Source: Micrococcus flavus | GTDB lineage: Bacteria > Actinomycetota > Actinomycetes > Actinomycetales > Micrococcaceae | Reading direction: 5' to 3' | DNA length: 64,000 nt | Assembly (NCBI RefSeq): GCF_014204815.1 | Contig: NZ_JACHMC010000001.1 | Location: 806,001 to 870,000 of the forward strand | Shown: piece by piece, positions 36,073-45,919 of the stretch | Layout: every line of letters starts with the position of its first letter | How positions within the stretch are numbered: position 1 is the first letter of the stretch | The notes under the pieces: generated by a model | Told to the model about the DNA's origin: nothing | Seen by the model: only the letters and a program-made list of their open reading frames with translations | Database searches by the model: none | Made by a program: the position numbers and the translations under genes

Positions 36073-36172
36073 GGGGCCCGAGCAGCGCGCCCCCGGCGGC
36101 GCCCCCGGCCCCGGGGGCGGTGCCCGCCGGACCGGGCGTGGGAGAACCAGCGTGGAAGGAGCCGGCGCCGCC

Positions 36173-37060
36173 GTGACCCCCCAGGACCCGATCCCCGTGA
36201 TGACGATCCACGGCGAGCCCGTGCTCGGCCCCACGGGCCGCCCCAAGCACGACTTCCCCGAGCCCCCGCCGCTGTCCTCGCACGGTCCGGCCCGGATCAT
36301 CTCGATGGTCAACCAGAAGGGCGGCGTCGGGAAGACGACCTCCACCATCAACCTGGGCGCCGCGCTCGCGGGCTACGGCCGCCGTGTGCTCATGGTGGAC
36401 TTCGACCCCCAGGGCGCGCTGTCCGCCGGCCTGGGCGCGGACCCGTACGAGCTGGACACCACGGTCTACAACGTGCTCATGGAGCGCAAGGTCACCGCGC
36501 GGGACGCGATCGTGTCCACCGAGTTCGAGTACATGGACCTGCTCCCGGCCAACATCGACCTCTCCGCCGCGGAGGTGCAGCTGGTCAACGAGGTGGCCCG
36601 CGAGCAGGTCCTCGAGCGGGCGCTGCGCCAGGTCAAGGACGACTACGACGTCGTGCTCATCGACTGCCAGCCCTCCCTGGGCCTGTTGACCGTCAATGCG
36701 CTGACCGCCTCCGACGGCGTGATCATCCCGCTCACCGCGGAGTTCTTCGCCCTGCGCGCGGTGGCGCTGCTCGTGGAGACCATCGAGAAGGTCCAGGACC
36801 GCCTGAACCCGGACCTGGAGATCGACGGCGTCCTGGCCACCATGTTCGACCAGCGCACCCTCCACTCCAAGGAGGTGGTGGGATCGCTGGTGGACGGGTT
36901 CGGCGACCGCGTCTTCGAGACCGTGATCAAGCGCTCCATCAAGTTCGCCGACGCCACGGTGGCGGCCACGCCCATCACGATCTTCGCGGAGAACCACGAC
37001 GGCGCGAAGGCCTACCGCCAGCTCGCCCGCGAGCTGATCAGCCGCGGCGGCGCCCCGTGA
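36173..37060 (+). CDS. ParA/Soj-family ATPase
   Basis: A 295-residue Walker-type ATPase. The deviant Walker A KGGVGKTT is preceded by MVNQ and followed by LMVDFDPQGAL; DYDVVLIDCQPSLG is the Walker B region. It corresponds to the ParA-like protein (Rv1708) that precedes scpAB and rluB in Mycobacterium, a paralogue of the origin-proximal ParA. GTG at 36173 follows AAGGAG with an 11-base gap; GTG at 36152 with GGAG at seven bases is an equally possible start and adds seven residues. The scpA and scpB genes usually found next to it are absent. Confidence 0.88.
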   Translation: MTPQDPIPVMTIHGEPVLGPTGRPKHDFPEPPPLSSHGPARIISMVNQKGGVGKTTSTINLGAALAGYGRRVLMVDFDPQGALSAGLGADPYELDTTVYNVLMERKVTARDAIVSTEFEYMDLLPANIDLSAAEVQLVNEVAREQVLERALRQVKDDYDVVLIDCQPSLGLLTVNALTASDGVIIPLTAEFFALRAVALLVETIEKVQDRLNPDLEIDGVLATMFDQRTLHSKEVVGSLVDGFGDRVFETVIKRSIKFADATVAATPITIFAENHDGAKAYRQLARELISRGGAP

Positions 37061-37232
37061 CCGGACCCGCCTGAGCATCCCGGGCCGGGATCTGCGAGAA
37101 TGGGCGGATGGGCGCGCCGACCGCCGCCCGGACGCGGCGCCACCAGGCCGCCGCCCCGATCCCAGCACACCGCCCCGTCCGGCCCGCGCCCGCGCGCGCC
37201 CGTCGGGGCGAGACCGGAAGGACCCCGTCACC

Positions 37233-38192
37233 ATGGACAGCCGCAAGCCGCGAGGCTCCGGACGCACCCCCGCCGCAGGACGCCGCGGGGGACCGTTCGC
37301 GGAGCGAGACTTCCAGCGCAACCTCGGCCCGCGCCGTCGGCCCCGCCGCGATCGCGAGGAGCCGGCCTTCGACGAGGCCGCCGCCGACGCCGCCCCGCGG
37401 GGCCGCCGTGGCCGCGGTGCCGGCGAGGCCCGCGCCAAGGCCAAGCACCTCGACGAGATCCACGTGGCCGACGGCGAGCGCCTCCAGAAGGTGCTGGCCG
37501 CCGCCGGCGTCGCCTCGCGCCGCGTGTGCGAGGACCTGATCGCCGAGGGCCGCGTGGAGGTGGACGGCGTCGTCGTCACCGAGCCCGGCGTGCGCGTGGA
37601 CCCCGCCACCGCGCGTATCCACGTGGACGGCATCTCCGTGCAGACGGACGTCACCAAGCAGTACTTCGTGTTCAACAAGCCCCGCGGCGTCATCTCCACG
37701 ATGATCGACCCCGAGGGCCGCCCCTCGATCGCCACGTACCTCAAGCCAGGCCAGGAGAACCTCTTCCACGTGGGCCGCCTGGACAACGAGACCGAGGGCC
37801 TGCTGATCCTCACCAACGACGGCGAGCTCGCCAACCGCCTCACCCACCCCAGCTGGGAGGTCCCCAAGACCTACCTGGTGCAGACGCGCGGGCCGCTCGC
37901 CAAGGGCGTGTCCAACATGCTCCGCGAAGGCGTGGAGCTGGAGGACGGCGTGGCGAAGGTCGACTCCTTCAAGCTCGTGGACTCCACGCCGGGCCACGTG
38001 CTCGTGGAGGTCGTCCTGCACTCGGGCCGCAACCGGATCGTGCGCCGCATGTTCCGCGAGATCGGGCACCCCGTGGAGCGCCTCGTGCGCGTGAAGGTCG
38101 GCCCCATCCTCCTGGGCGACCAGAAGCAGGGCACCGTGCGCGCGCTCAGCGCGCAGGAGCTGGGCCACCTCAAGGCCCTGGTCGGCCTGTGA
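37233..38192 (+). CDS. rluB: 23S rRNA pseudouridine synthase, RluB/RsuA family
   Basis: A 319-residue enzyme that isomerises uridine in rRNA. A basic, disordered N-terminus (1-75) precedes the S4 RNA-binding domain ([22 protein letters not shown], about 83-140). The catalytic domain has the Asp in [19 protein letters not shown], and [17 protein letters not shown] is the RsuA-type C-terminal motif. ATG at 37233 follows GGAAGGA. The GTG of tyrA overlaps its stop. The extended N-terminus is common in actinobacterial RluB. Confidence 0.92.
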   Translation: MDSRKPRGSGRTPAAGRRGGPFAERDFQRNLGPRRRPRRDREEPAFDEAAADAAPRGRRGRGAGEARAKAKHLDEIHVADGERLQKVLAAAGVASRRVCEDLIAEGRVEVDGVVVTEPGVRVDPATARIHVDGISVQTDVTKQYFVFNKPRGVISTMIDPEGRPSIATYLKPGQENLFHVGRLDNETEGLLILTNDGELANRLTHPSWEVPKTYLVQTRGPLAKGVSNMLREGVELEDGVAKVDSFKLVDSTPGHVLVEVVLHSGRNRIVRRMFREIGHPVERLVRVKVGPILLGDQKQGTVRALSAQELGHLKALVGL

Positions 38193-39322
38193 GCGGGGCC
38201 GGGGCGGGCGCCGGACCCGCGGGGGTGCCGCAGCCGGTGCTCGTGCGCGGCACGGGCCTGCTCGGGACCTCGATCGGCCTCGGCCTGCGCGCGGCGGGCG
38301 CGGAGGTGCTGCTCGCGGACCCCTCGCCCTCGGCGCAGGCCGTGGCCGAGGACATCGGGGCCGGCCGGGCCGTGGACCCGGAGGACGCGTCGCCGGCCCC
38401 GGGTCTCGTGGTGGTCGCGGCGCCGCCGGACGTCACCGCGGACGTGGTGGTGGACTCCCTGCGCCGGTGGCCCGCCGCGCTAGTCCTGGACATCGCCTCG
38501 ATCAAGGGGCGGATTCTGGAGCAGGTGCGGGACGCCGCCGCTCGGGGCGTGGTCTCGGACGACGACGTCTCCCGCTATCTGCCCACGCACCCGATGGCCG
38601 GCTCGGAGCGCTCCGGGCCGGTCGCGGCGCGCGGGACGCTGTTCACGGCGAGCCCGTGGGTGCTGTGCCCGAGCCCGGACACCCGGCCCGAGGCCGTCGC
38701 CGCCGGAGAGGCCGTGGCCCGCGCCCTGCAGGCCACGGTGCACCGCATGGACGTGGCCGCCCACGACGCGTCCGTGGCCCTGATCTCCCACCTGCCGCAG
38801 ATCGTCGCCTCCCTCGTGGCGGCGCGCCTGCAGGGCACCCCGGACGCCTCCCTGGCCCTGGCCGGCAACGGCCTGCGGGACACCACCCGCATCGCGGGCT
38901 CCGACCCGCAGCTGTGGGTGCAGATCCTGGCGGGCAACGCGGAGCACATCGTGCCCGCCCTCCACGGGCTGCGGGCGGACGTCGAGCGGCTGATCGCCAC
39001 GCTCGAGGCGCCGACCGCCCCGGGGGCGCGCCTGGACGTGGCGCGGCTCATGGCCGAGGGCAACGCCGGACGGGCCCGCATCCCGGGCAAGCACGGCGCC
39101 CCGCCGCAGGCCTTCGCGCTCGTCACGGTCATCGTGGACGACACCCCGGGGCAGCTCGCCGCGCTCTTCGAGGAGATCGGCCGCGCGGGCGTGAACGTGG
39201 AGGACATGCGCCTGGACCACGCCTCCGGGTACCGCGTGGGCATGGTGGACGTCTCGGTGCTGCCGGGACGCAGAGACGAACTCGTGTCGGCCCTGACCGA
39301 CGCCGGATGGAAGGTGGTCTGA
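38189..39322 (+). CDS. tyrA: prephenate dehydrogenase
   Basis: It oxidatively decarboxylates prephenate to 4-hydroxyphenylpyruvate for tyrosine synthesis. The 377-residue product has the NAD-binding fold ([19 protein letters not shown], a variant of GxGxxG), the active-site motif [11 protein letters not shown] with its His, and [14 protein letters not shown]-terminal ACT domain (about 305-377, starting [18 protein letters not shown]) points to feedback control by tyrosine. The GTG start overlaps the rluB stop (GTGA), and cmk follows after three bases. Confidence 0.93.
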   Translation: MSGAGAGAGPAGVPQPVLVRGTGLLGTSIGLGLRAAGAEVLLADPSPSAQAVAEDIGAGRAVDPEDASPAPGLVVVAAPPDVTADVVVDSLRRWPAALVLDIASIKGRILEQVRDAAARGVVSDDDVSRYLPTHPMAGSERSGPVAARGTLFTASPWVLCPSPDTRPEAVAAGEAVARALQATVHRMDVAAHDASVALISHLPQIVASLVAARLQGTPDASLALAGNGLRDTTRIAGSDPQLWVQILAGNAEHIVPALHGLRADVERLIATLEAPTAPGARLDVARLMAEGNAGRARIPGKHGAPPQAFALVTVIVDDTPGQLAALFEEIGRAGVNVEDMRLDHASGYRVGMVDVSVLPGRRDELVSALTDAGWKVV

Positions 39323-39325
39323 GCG

Positions 39326-40048
39326 ATGACCGAGAACACCGAGCAGCCGGCCGCCCTCGTGGTGGCCGTGGACGGGCCCTCCGGGTCCGGGAAGTCGTCC
39401 GTGTCCAAGGCCGTGGCGCGCCGCCTGCGCGCCGCATACCTGGACACGGGCGCCATGTACCGTGCCGTGGCCTGGCATGTGCTCCAGGAGGGCGTGGACC
39501 TCGCCGACGCCGACGCGATCGCGGCGGCGGCCCGCGCCATGGACCTGGACCAGTCCACGGACCCGGACGTCGAGCGCGTCGCCGTCGGCGGCGTCGACGT
39601 CACGGCGGCGATCCGCGAGGACCGGGTCACCGAGACCGTGTCCACGGTCGCCGTCGTCATCCCCGTGCGCGAGGAGCTCCAGCGGCGGCAGCGCGAGGCG
39701 ATCGCCGCGGCCGGCCGCATGGTGGCCGAGGGCCGGGACATCACCACCGTCGTGGCCCCGGACGCCCACGCGCGCGTCCTGCTCACCGCCTCCGAGGAGG
39801 CGCGCCTGGCGCGACGCTCGGGCCAGCTGCGCCGGGCCGGCGCGGGGGAGCGCGACGCCGGCACCCTGCACCGCCAGGTGGCGGGCCGCGACGCGCGGGA
39901 CTCCACCGTGTCCACATTCGACCGCCCCGCCGAGGGCGTGGCGCTCGTGGACTCCACCGAGCTCGACTTCGAGCAGACCGTGGCGGCCGTCCTGGCCGCC
40001 GTCGAGGACCAGGCCGGGATCCCGGCCGTGAAGGGACAGGGCCGATGA
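39326..40048 (+). CDS. cmk: cytidylate kinase
   Basis: It phosphorylates CMP and dCMP. The 240-residue product has Walker [10 protein letters not shown] near residue 18, the CMP-binding [24 protein letters not shown] and the LID region [12 protein letters not shown]. The gene sits between tyrA and der; its stop overlaps the der ATG (ATGA). The C-terminus extends about 15 residues past the usual end, reaching into this overlap. Confidence 0.95.
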   Translation: MTENTEQPAALVVAVDGPSGSGKSSVSKAVARRLRAAYLDTGAMYRAVAWHVLQEGVDLADADAIAAAARAMDLDQSTDPDVERVAVGGVDVTAAIREDRVTETVSTVAVVIPVREELQRRQREAIAAAGRMVAEGRDITTVVAPDAHARVLLTASEEARLARRSGQLRRAGAGERDAGTLHRQVAGRDARDSTVSTFDRPAEGVALVDSTELDFEQTVAAVLAAVEDQAGIPAVKGQGR

Positions 40049-41580
40049 GCGAGACGACGCACCGCCCCGAGGACGAGGACTACACCCCCGCGGGGGAGGA
40101 CCAGGTCGCCGAGCGCCTGGCCGCCATGACCGACGAGGAGGCGGAGGCCCGGGCGGCCTCGCTGCGCGCCGGCCTCGGCGACTACGACCTCGAGGAGGAC
40201 GACGCCGCCCTCCTGGACGACTGGGAGGACGAGGACGGCCCCGGGGCCGACGCCCCCGCCCCGCCCGTGCTCGCCGTGGTGGGCCGGCCCAACGTGGGCA
40301 AGTCCACGCTGGTGAACCGCATCATCGGCCGCCGTGAGGCCGTGGTGGAGGACGTGCCGGGCGTGACCCGCGACCGCGTCTCCTACGAGGCGGAGTGGAA
40401 CGGCCGGACGTTCACCGTGGTGGACACCGGCGGCTGGGAGCACGACGCCAAGGGCATCCACCGCCGGGTGGCCGACCAGGCCGAGCTGGCCGTGGACGTG
40501 GCCGACGTCGTGCTGTTCGTGGTGGATGCCACCGTGGGCATGACGGCGACGGACGAGGCCGTGGTGTCCATGCTGCGCCGCAAGGACCGCCCCGTGATCG
40601 TGGCCGCCAACAAGGTCGACGACGCGGTCCAGGAGGCCGACGCCGCCGCCCTGTGGTCCCTGGGCTTCGGCCACCCGTACCCGGTCTCCGGCGTGCACGG
40701 GCGCGGCGTGGCCGATCTGCTGGACGCCGTGCTGGCGGAGCTGCCCGAGGAGTCCGCCTTCGGCGGGCTCGTCCCGCGCGGCGGGCCGCGCCGTGTGGCC
40801 CTGGTCGGCCGGCCCAACGTCGGCAAGTCCTCGCTGCTGAACACGCTGGCCGGGTCCGACCGCGTGGTGGTGGACGACCTGGCCGGCACCACGCGCGACC
40901 CCGTGGACGAGCTCGTGGAGCTGGGCGGGCGGCTGTGGCGCTTCGTGGACACCGCCGGCATCCGGCGCCGTCAGCACATGGCGCACGGCGCGGACTACTA
41001 CGCGTCCCTGCGCACCGCCGCGGCCATGGACCGCGCCGAGGTGGCCGTCGTGCTGCTGGAGGCGCCGCACGTGATCTCCGAGCAGGACGTGCGCATCATC
41101 CAGCTCGCCCTGGAGTCCGGTCGCGCCCTGGTGCTGGCCTACAACAAGTGGGACCAGGTGGACGAGGAGCGCCGCCACCAGCTGGAGAAGGAGATCGACC
41201 GGGACCTCGCGCACGTGGCGTGGGCGCCGCGCGTGAACATCTCCGCCCTCACCGGCTGGCACAAGGACCGCCTCGTCCCCGCGCTGGACACGGCCCTCGA
41301 GTCCTGGGACCGGCGCATCCCCACGGGCAAGCTCAACGCGTTCCTGGGCGAGCTCGTGGCGGCGCACCCGCACCCGCTGCGCGGCGGCAAGCAGCCGCGC
41401 ATCCTGTTCGCGACGCAGGCCTCCACCCGCCCGCCGACGTTCGTGCTGTTCACCACGGGCTTCCTGGACCCGGGCTACCGCAGGTTCATCGTGCGCCGCC
41501 TGCGCGAGACCTTCGGCTTCGAGGGCACCCCGATCGAGATCGGCATGCGCATCCGGGAGAAGCGGGCCCGCCGGCGCTGA
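40045..41580 (+). CDS. der: GTPase Der (EngA), ribosome biogenesis
   Basis: A 511-residue double GTPase needed for 50S assembly. Two G domains are visible: [13 protein letters not shown] with DTGGW and NKVD, then [13 protein letters not shown] with DTAGI and NKWD, followed by the C-terminal KH-like domain (about 410-511). The N-terminal extension of about 75 residues is strongly acidic ([20 protein letters not shown]), a feature of actinobacterial Der. ATG at 40045 overlaps the cmk stop. Confidence 0.96.
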   Translation: MSETTHRPEDEDYTPAGEDQVAERLAAMTDEEAEARAASLRAGLGDYDLEEDDAALLDDWEDEDGPGADAPAPPVLAVVGRPNVGKSTLVNRIIGRREAVVEDVPGVTRDRVSYEAEWNGRTFTVVDTGGWEHDAKGIHRRVADQAELAVDVADVVLFVVDATVGMTATDEAVVSMLRRKDRPVIVAANKVDDAVQEADAAALWSLGFGHPYPVSGVHGRGVADLLDAVLAELPEESAFGGLVPRGGPRRVALVGRPNVGKSSLLNTLAGSDRVVVDDLAGTTRDPVDELVELGGRLWRFVDTAGIRRRQHMAHGADYYASLRTAAAMDRAEVAVVLLEAPHVISEQDVRIIQLALESGRALVLAYNKWDQVDEERRHQLEKEIDRDLAHVAWAPRVNISALTGWHKDRLVPALDTALESWDRRIPTGKLNAFLGELVAAHPHPLRGGKQPRILFATQASTRPPTFVLFTTGFLDPGYRRFIVRRLRETFGFEGTPIEIGMRIREKRARRR

Positions 41581-41602
41581 GGGCGGGACCCGGCGGGAGC
41601 CC

Positions 41603-41624
41603 GGACGGCGCCCGGGCGCCGTCC
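41603..41624 (+). terminator. terminator after der
   Basis: A 9-bp stem (41603-41611 and 41616-41624) with loop CCGG begins 22 bases after the der stop and ends 12 bases before the next -10 element. Confidence 0.6.
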
Positions 41625-41636
41625 AGGTGCGGCGCC

Positions 41637-41642
41637 TACCCT
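41637..41642 (+). promoter_or_regulatory. -10 of the lipoprotein gene, leaderless
   Basis: TACCCT is followed by GGGGGC and then the ATG at 41649. The same 15 bases TACCCTGGGGGCATG occur at the pknL start on the other strand. Confidence 0.6.
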
Positions 41643-41648
41643 GGGGGC

Positions 41649-42167
41649 ATGACGACTCCGCACCGCCCCCGCACCGCCGCCTCCCTGACCGTCCTCGCCG
41701 CCGCCGCCCTGATGCTCGCGGGCTGCGGGTCGGACGAGGAGGCGCGCGAGCTGCGGGACTCCCTCAGCAGCGCGGAGGAGCGCCTCTCGAGCGCCGAGGC
41801 CCGGATCGACACCCTGGAGGACGAGGTGGACCGCATCCCGGACGTGGAGGCGATCCAGAGCCAGGCCGGCGCCGCCGTCGCCAGTGCGGCGCAGGACGTC
41901 CGGAGCTCCGTGGACGGACTCCGCGCCGGGGCCGAGGGCGCCGCCCGTGACGCCGTCGACTCCCTGCCTCAGCTGCCGGATGCGCAGTCCGTGGAGCAGG
42001 CGGCCGAGGACGGTCGGATGCTGGTCGAGTACGCGCAGGACGCCCTGCCGCAGGACCCCGCGGAGCTCGAGCGGGCCCTGCGGGACGCCGCGGACGCCGT
42101 CCGGGACAGCGTCCCCGGCCAGGGAGAGGTGGAGTTCCGCGTGGGCGACCGCTCGTTCACGTTCTGA
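41649..42167 (+). CDS. predicted lipoprotein with coiled coil
   Basis: A 172-residue exported protein of unknown function. The signal peptide ends in the lipobox LAGC, so Cys26 would be lipidated and the protein anchored outside the membrane. Residues about 30-60 form a heptad-type coiled coil (ELRDSLSSAEERLSSAEARI). The rest is Ala/Asp-rich helix ending in a short beta segment GEVEFRVGDRSFTF. I recognise no known family. The frame is open far upstream, but that part shadows der; the ATG at 41649 is fixed by the signal peptide and the leaderless -10. Confidence 0.7.
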   Translation: MTTPHRPRTAASLTVLAAAALMLAGCGSDEEARELRDSLSSAEERLSSAEARIDTLEDEVDRIPDVEAIQSQAGAAVASAAQDVRSSVDGLRAGAEGAARDAVDSLPQLPDAQSVEQAAEDGRMLVEYAQDALPQDPAELERALRDAADAVRDSVPGQGEVEFRVGDRSFTF

Positions 42168-42200
42168 GCGGTCCCCGGGCGGCGCCGGAGTGCCGGCGGG

Positions 42201-43601
42201 TCAGGAACGGGCGAGCGCGACCGCGGCGAGCGCCTGGATCTCCATCGCGGACCGCAGCCGGTCCCGGTCCACGTTCTGCTCCGGGAGGTCGTCGGCGGCG
42301 TGGAACTGCGGCTCGGACTGCATGGGCCCGCCGGTGGCGCGCCAGCCGAAGTTGCCGGCGGGGACGCCCATCGCGTCGTACTGGTGGTGGTCGGACTGGG
42401 CGTACGTCTCGACCTCGCTCACCGCGCTCTCCCGGCCCAGCTCCGCGGCGGCGGCGCGCACCGCGCGGTGCACCGCGTTCTCCTCGCCGTCGGCCGCAAG
42501 CATCCAGTAGCGGTCGGCGGAGGCCATCGTCGTGGCCACCATGTCGTTGTTCAGCACGCCGCGGATCCGCTGGCGCTGATCGGGGGTGAGCGCACGGCGG
42601 TGGGCGTCCGAGCCCTTCAGCCCGATCTCCTCGGCTCCCCACAGGACGAAGAGGAGGTCCGCCTCGGTGGGCACGTCCCGGAGCGCCGCGGCCAGCTCGA
42701 GGACGAGGGCCACCCCCGCCGCGTTGTCGTTGGCCCCGACGGTGCCGATCACCGTGTCGTAGTGCGCGCCGACGATCACGCACCCGCGGTCGTCGCCGCC
42801 GGTGCCGCGCCGCGTGGCCAGCACGTTGCGGCTCACGGCCTCCGGGATCGCCCAGGTCTGGACGGTCACCTCCGTGTCGAGGGCGTCCGCGCGCAGACGC
42901 GTCAGCTGCGTCCGGCCGACGCCGACGACGGGCAGGGGCGTCCAGTCGTCCAGCTCGGGCGGGAAGGCCTGGTTCCGTGCGCGGTCGTGCTCCGCCGACG
43001 CGCAGAGCAGCGCGGCCGCGCCGCGCTCCACGGCGGCGGTCGCCAGCGCCGTGACGTCCACCCCCTCGACCTCCGCCAGCAGGACGGCGCCGGCCAGGTC
43101 CGCGGGCAGGTCGGCGGCCGAGCCGCCGGCCACGGCGACGAGACGTCCGGTGACGGTGACGTCGTGGCGTCCGCGCGGCGCGGTCTCCGCCCCCCAGCAG
43201 AACCCGTCCCGCGTGAGCGAGGGACCGGAGAGCAGGGCGTGGCTGCGGTGCCCCACGGTGAACGGGGACTCCTCGACCTCGTAGCCCAGGTCCCGCAGGA
43301 GCCGCGCGATGAGGTCGGCCGCCGCGGCCTCGCCCGGCGTCCCGGCGGCCCGCTGGCCGACCTCCCGGGTGAGGCGCCGGACGACGTCGAGGGCACGGTC
43401 GACGTCGAGCCCGGCCAGAGGGTCGGTCTGCAGAGGGGTGGACGGTGTGGGGGCGGCGTCGGCGGACCGGGGATCCTCGGCCCCGGCGTCGCCCGCGCTC
43501 GTCGCGGCGCGGAGGGCCACCAGGCCGGCGCCGCCGGTGAGGGCGATCAGGCCGCCGAGGGCGAGCGCGGAGCGACGGGACGTCGGGGTGGTGGCCTGCA
43601 T
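42201..43601 (-). CDS. secreted M28-family zinc aminopeptidase
   Basis: A 466-residue exported peptidase. The N-terminus has a twin-arginine-like signal (TSRRSALALGGLIALTGGAG). A protease-associated domain region lies around 130-230, and the M28 zinc ligands appear in order: His and Asp in GAHYDTVIG and NDNAAG, the catalytic Glu and ligand Glu in GAEEIGL, Asp in LNNDM, and His in FHAADDLPEQN. Family members release N-terminal amino acids outside the cell. ATG at 43601 follows GAGAGGAAC. A peptide transporter is encoded nearby, which fits peptide scavenging, though they are not in one operon. Confidence 0.85.
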   Translation of the reverse strand: MQATTPTSRRSALALGGLIALTGGAGLVALRAATSAGDAGAEDPRSADAAPTPSTPLQTDPLAGLDVDRALDVVRRLTREVGQRAAGTPGEAAAADLIARLLRDLGYEVEESPFTVGHRSHALLSGPSLTRDGFCWGAETAPRGRHDVTVTGRLVAVAGGSAADLPADLAGAVLLAEVEGVDVTALATAAVERGAAALLCASAEHDRARNQAFPPELDDWTPLPVVGVGRTQLTRLRADALDTEVTVQTWAIPEAVSRNVLATRRGTGGDDRGCVIVGAHYDTVIGTVGANDNAAGVALVLELAAALRDVPTEADLLFVLWGAEEIGLKGSDAHRRALTPDQRQRIRGVLNNDMVATTMASADRYWMLAADGEENAVHRAVRAAAAELGRESAVSEVETYAQSDHHQYDAMGVPAGNFGWRATGGPMQSEPQFHAADDLPEQNVDRDRLRSAMEIQALAAVALARS

Positions 43602-43995
43602 GGTCGTTCCTCTCCCCCTGTCGGGCGCCCGGGGGACGGCGACGGCGATCCGCGCGGGCCCTGGGAGGGTTCATCGGTGGTCGCTTCCATGGTACTCTCA
43701 GGCGGTATGCAGGGGAGTGTCTCGCCCCATCTCGGGGCGACGGTCCTCACACCCTGCCGACCTCCCGCTCCCGGCCCGTCCGGACAGTGTGGAAGCCGGG
43801 GCACTCTCGGTCGGGTCACCCCGGACACGGGATGAGGGGTTCGCGCCAGTGAAGAGGGCGCGGGCCCCTTGTTCTTCGCCCCGGCGGACGTCGGCCCCGG
43901 CGGGGAGCGATGGTGGGGCGCCGCCCGATTCGCCACCGGGTCCCACATGGGGTATGGTCGTCGGGTGCTGTGAGGCGGTCCGCCGCCGATCGCCA
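43602..43995. other. intergenic region, M28 peptidase / tRNA-Pro
   Basis: On the minus strand TACCAT (plus 43689-43694) could be the peptidase -10, giving a leader of about 80 bases. On the plus strand the tRNA promoter is near 43929-43958. I see no gene between them. Confidence 0.5.
43929..43958 (+). promoter_or_regulatory. tRNA-Pro promoter
   Basis: TTCGCC (43929-43934) and TATGGT (43953-43958) are 18 bases apart; the -10 lies 37 bases before the mature tRNA. Confidence 0.5.
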
Positions 43996-44072
43996 CGGGC
44001 TATGGCGCAGGTTGGTAGCGCGCTTGACTGGGGGTCAAGAGGTCGTGGGTTCAAATCCCGCTAGCCCGACCA
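43996..44072 (+). tRNA. tRNA-Pro (anticodon GGG)
   Basis: A 77-base cloverleaf with encoded CCA. The acceptor arms CGGGCTA and TAGCCCG pair fully, as do GCGC/GCGC in the D arm, CTTGA/TCAAG in the anticodon arm and GTGGG/CCCGC in the T arm (one G-U). The anticodon loop CTGGGGG places GGG at positions 34-36, so it reads CCC and CCU proline codons. The T loop is TTCAAAT. Confidence 0.95.
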
Positions 44073-44074
44073 TG

Positions 44075-44120
44075 GCCACGAGCCGGGCCGTCGTCCTCAG
44101 ACGACGGCCCGGCTCGTGGC
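44075..44120 (+). terminator. terminator after tRNA-Pro
   Basis: A perfect 20-bp stem (44075-44094 and 44101-44120) with a 6-base loop begins three bases after the CCA end. Confidence 0.85.
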
Positions 44121-44310
44121 TTTCCTGCGGGTTCATCGCGTTCGGGGCTGCTGGCCCCGGGCGGGTGTTCCTTCCGCCCGACCATGGAACGCAGGGCCGG
44201 TCCCCGCGGGGGTCCGGCTCCGCGTGCGTCCAAGCCCCAGGACGTCGATGTGACCGACGTCATCGCATGTCAGACGCGACTTCGGACGTGCGGGGGAGCA
44301 CAGTGGACCG

Positions 44311-45819
44311 GTGATCCGACAGACAGACAGCGGCGCCACGTCGGCGTCCCACGCAGCCCCCTCCACCCCAGACGGCACCGCGACGGTCGACACCGGCCGG
44401 CGGTTCCTGGGCCAGCCCGGCCCGCTCGCCAACCTCTTCTCCGTGGAGATGTGGGAGCGGTTCTCCTTCTACGGCATGCAGGTCATGCTCGTCTTCTACA
44501 TGTACTGGGAGACGACCCGCGGCGGCCTGGGCATCGACCAGTCGGTGGCGACCGGCATCGTCGGGGCGTACGGCGGCATGGTCTACGTGTTCTGCATCCT
44601 GGGCGGCTGGGTGGCCGACCGGATCCTCGGCTCCGAGAAGACGATGTTCCTCTCCGGCCTGCTCATCATGGCCGGCCACATCGCGCTCGCCCTGGTGCCC
44701 GACGTGCCCGGCCTCGTCCTGGGCCTGGTGCTGGTGGCGGTCGGCTCGGGCGGCCTCAAGGCCAACGTGTCCAACCTCGTGGGCGCGCTCTACGCGCACG
44801 ACGACCCCCGCCGGGACGCCGGCTTCTCGATCTTCTACATGGGCGTGAACATCGGCGCCCTGATCGGCCCCCTGCTGACCGGCGCCGCCCGACAGGCGTG
44901 GGGCTTCCACGTGGGCTTCGGCATCGCCGCCGTCGGCATGGCCGTGGGCCTCACCCAGTACGCCCTGACCCGTCATCGGCTGCCAGCCTCCGTGCACCGT
45001 GTGCCCGACCCGCTGCGTCCGGGCCAGCTCGGCCGCGTCGCCCTGGGGGCGGCCGTCGTCGTCGCCGTCGCCGTGGTCCTGTTCCTCACCGGCCTGGTGC
45101 ACGTCGGCAACCTGGCGGACGCCGTCGTGGTGCTCTCCGCCGTGGCCGCCCTGGCGATCTTCGCCCTGCTGCTGACCTCCCCCAAGGTCTCCGCAGAGGA
45201 GCGTTCGCGCGTGCGCGCCTTCATCCCGCTGTTCGTGGGCTCGGCCGTGTTCTTCGCCCTGTTCCAGCAGCAGTTCACGGTGATCGCGATCTACTCCGAG
45301 ACCCGCCTGGACCGCGACGTCGCCGGGTGGACCGTCCCCATGGAGTGGGTCAACTCCATCAACCCGGTGTTCATCATCCTGCTCGCCCCGCTGTTCGCCG
45401 TGCTGTGGACGCGTCTGGGCCGGCGCCAGCCGTCCACCCCGGTGAAGTTCGGCCTCGGCATCGTCCTGATCGGCCTGGCGTTCCTGCTGTTCATCCCGGT
45501 GGCGGACGTCCTGCGGGTGCCGCTGCTGTGGCTCACGCTGATCCTGCTCGTGGCCACCCTCGGCGAGCTCATGGTCTCCCCGGTCGGGCTGTCCCTGTCC
45601 ACCAAGCTCGCCCCCGCGGCCTTCCCCGTCATGACGGTGGCCCTGTACAACCTCTCCGTGGCCCTGGGCTCCGCGGCGGCGGGCTCGCTCGCCGGCTCGT
45701 ACTCCCAGGAGGACGAGGTGGCCTACTTCGGCACCCTCGGCGCCGTCACCGTGGGCGTCGGCCTCGTCATGCTGCTGATCTCCCGCCCGGTGCGCCGCGG
45801 CATGCGCGGCGTGCTGTGA
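44311..45819 (+). CDS. proton-coupled oligopeptide transporter (POT/PTR2 family)
   Basis: A 502-residue inner-membrane carrier of the major facilitator superfamily that imports di- and tripeptides with protons. The TM1 motif [11 protein letters not shown] (ExxER proton-coupling region) is near residue 47, [10 protein letters not shown] follows TM2, and the PTR2 signature [18 protein letters not shown] is near 175. About 12-14 helices are apparent. GTG at 44311 has GGGGAG about 13 bases upstream, longer than ideal, so the start is somewhat uncertain, but the hydrophilic N-terminus is normal. It stands alone between tRNA-Pro and gcvH. Confidence 0.9.
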   Translation: MIRQTDSGATSASHAAPSTPDGTATVDTGRRFLGQPGPLANLFSVEMWERFSFYGMQVMLVFYMYWETTRGGLGIDQSVATGIVGAYGGMVYVFCILGGWVADRILGSEKTMFLSGLLIMAGHIALALVPDVPGLVLGLVLVAVGSGGLKANVSNLVGALYAHDDPRRDAGFSIFYMGVNIGALIGPLLTGAARQAWGFHVGFGIAAVGMAVGLTQYALTRHRLPASVHRVPDPLRPGQLGRVALGAAVVVAVAVVLFLTGLVHVGNLADAVVVLSAVAALAIFALLLTSPKVSAEERSRVRAFIPLFVGSAVFFALFQQQFTVIAIYSETRLDRDVAGWTVPMEWVNSINPVFIILLAPLFAVLWTRLGRRQPSTPVKFGLGIVLIGLAFLLFIPVADVLRVPLLWLTLILLVATLGELMVSPVGLSLSTKLAPAAFPVMTVALYNLSVALGSAAAGSLAGSYSQEDEVAYFGTLGAVTVGVGLVMLLISRPVRRGMRGVL

Positions 45820-45868
45820 CGGGGCGACGGCCGGGCGCGGCCGCTGGCGCCGCACGCGCCCTGCTCGG

Positions 45869-45874
45869 TACCCT
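45869..45874 (+). promoter_or_regulatory. -10 upstream of gcvH
   Basis: TACCCT lies 45 bases before the gcvH ATG. Confidence 0.5.
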
Positions 45875-45919
45875 GCACTCCAGCACCATCCGTCCGACGA
45901 CCGAGAAGGGGACCCACCC

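Noticed and set aside
43996-44120. tRNA-Pro 3' end as an integration site
   Set aside because: No integrase or repeated tRNA 3' fragment is seen downstream; the repeat after CCA is the tRNA's own terminator.
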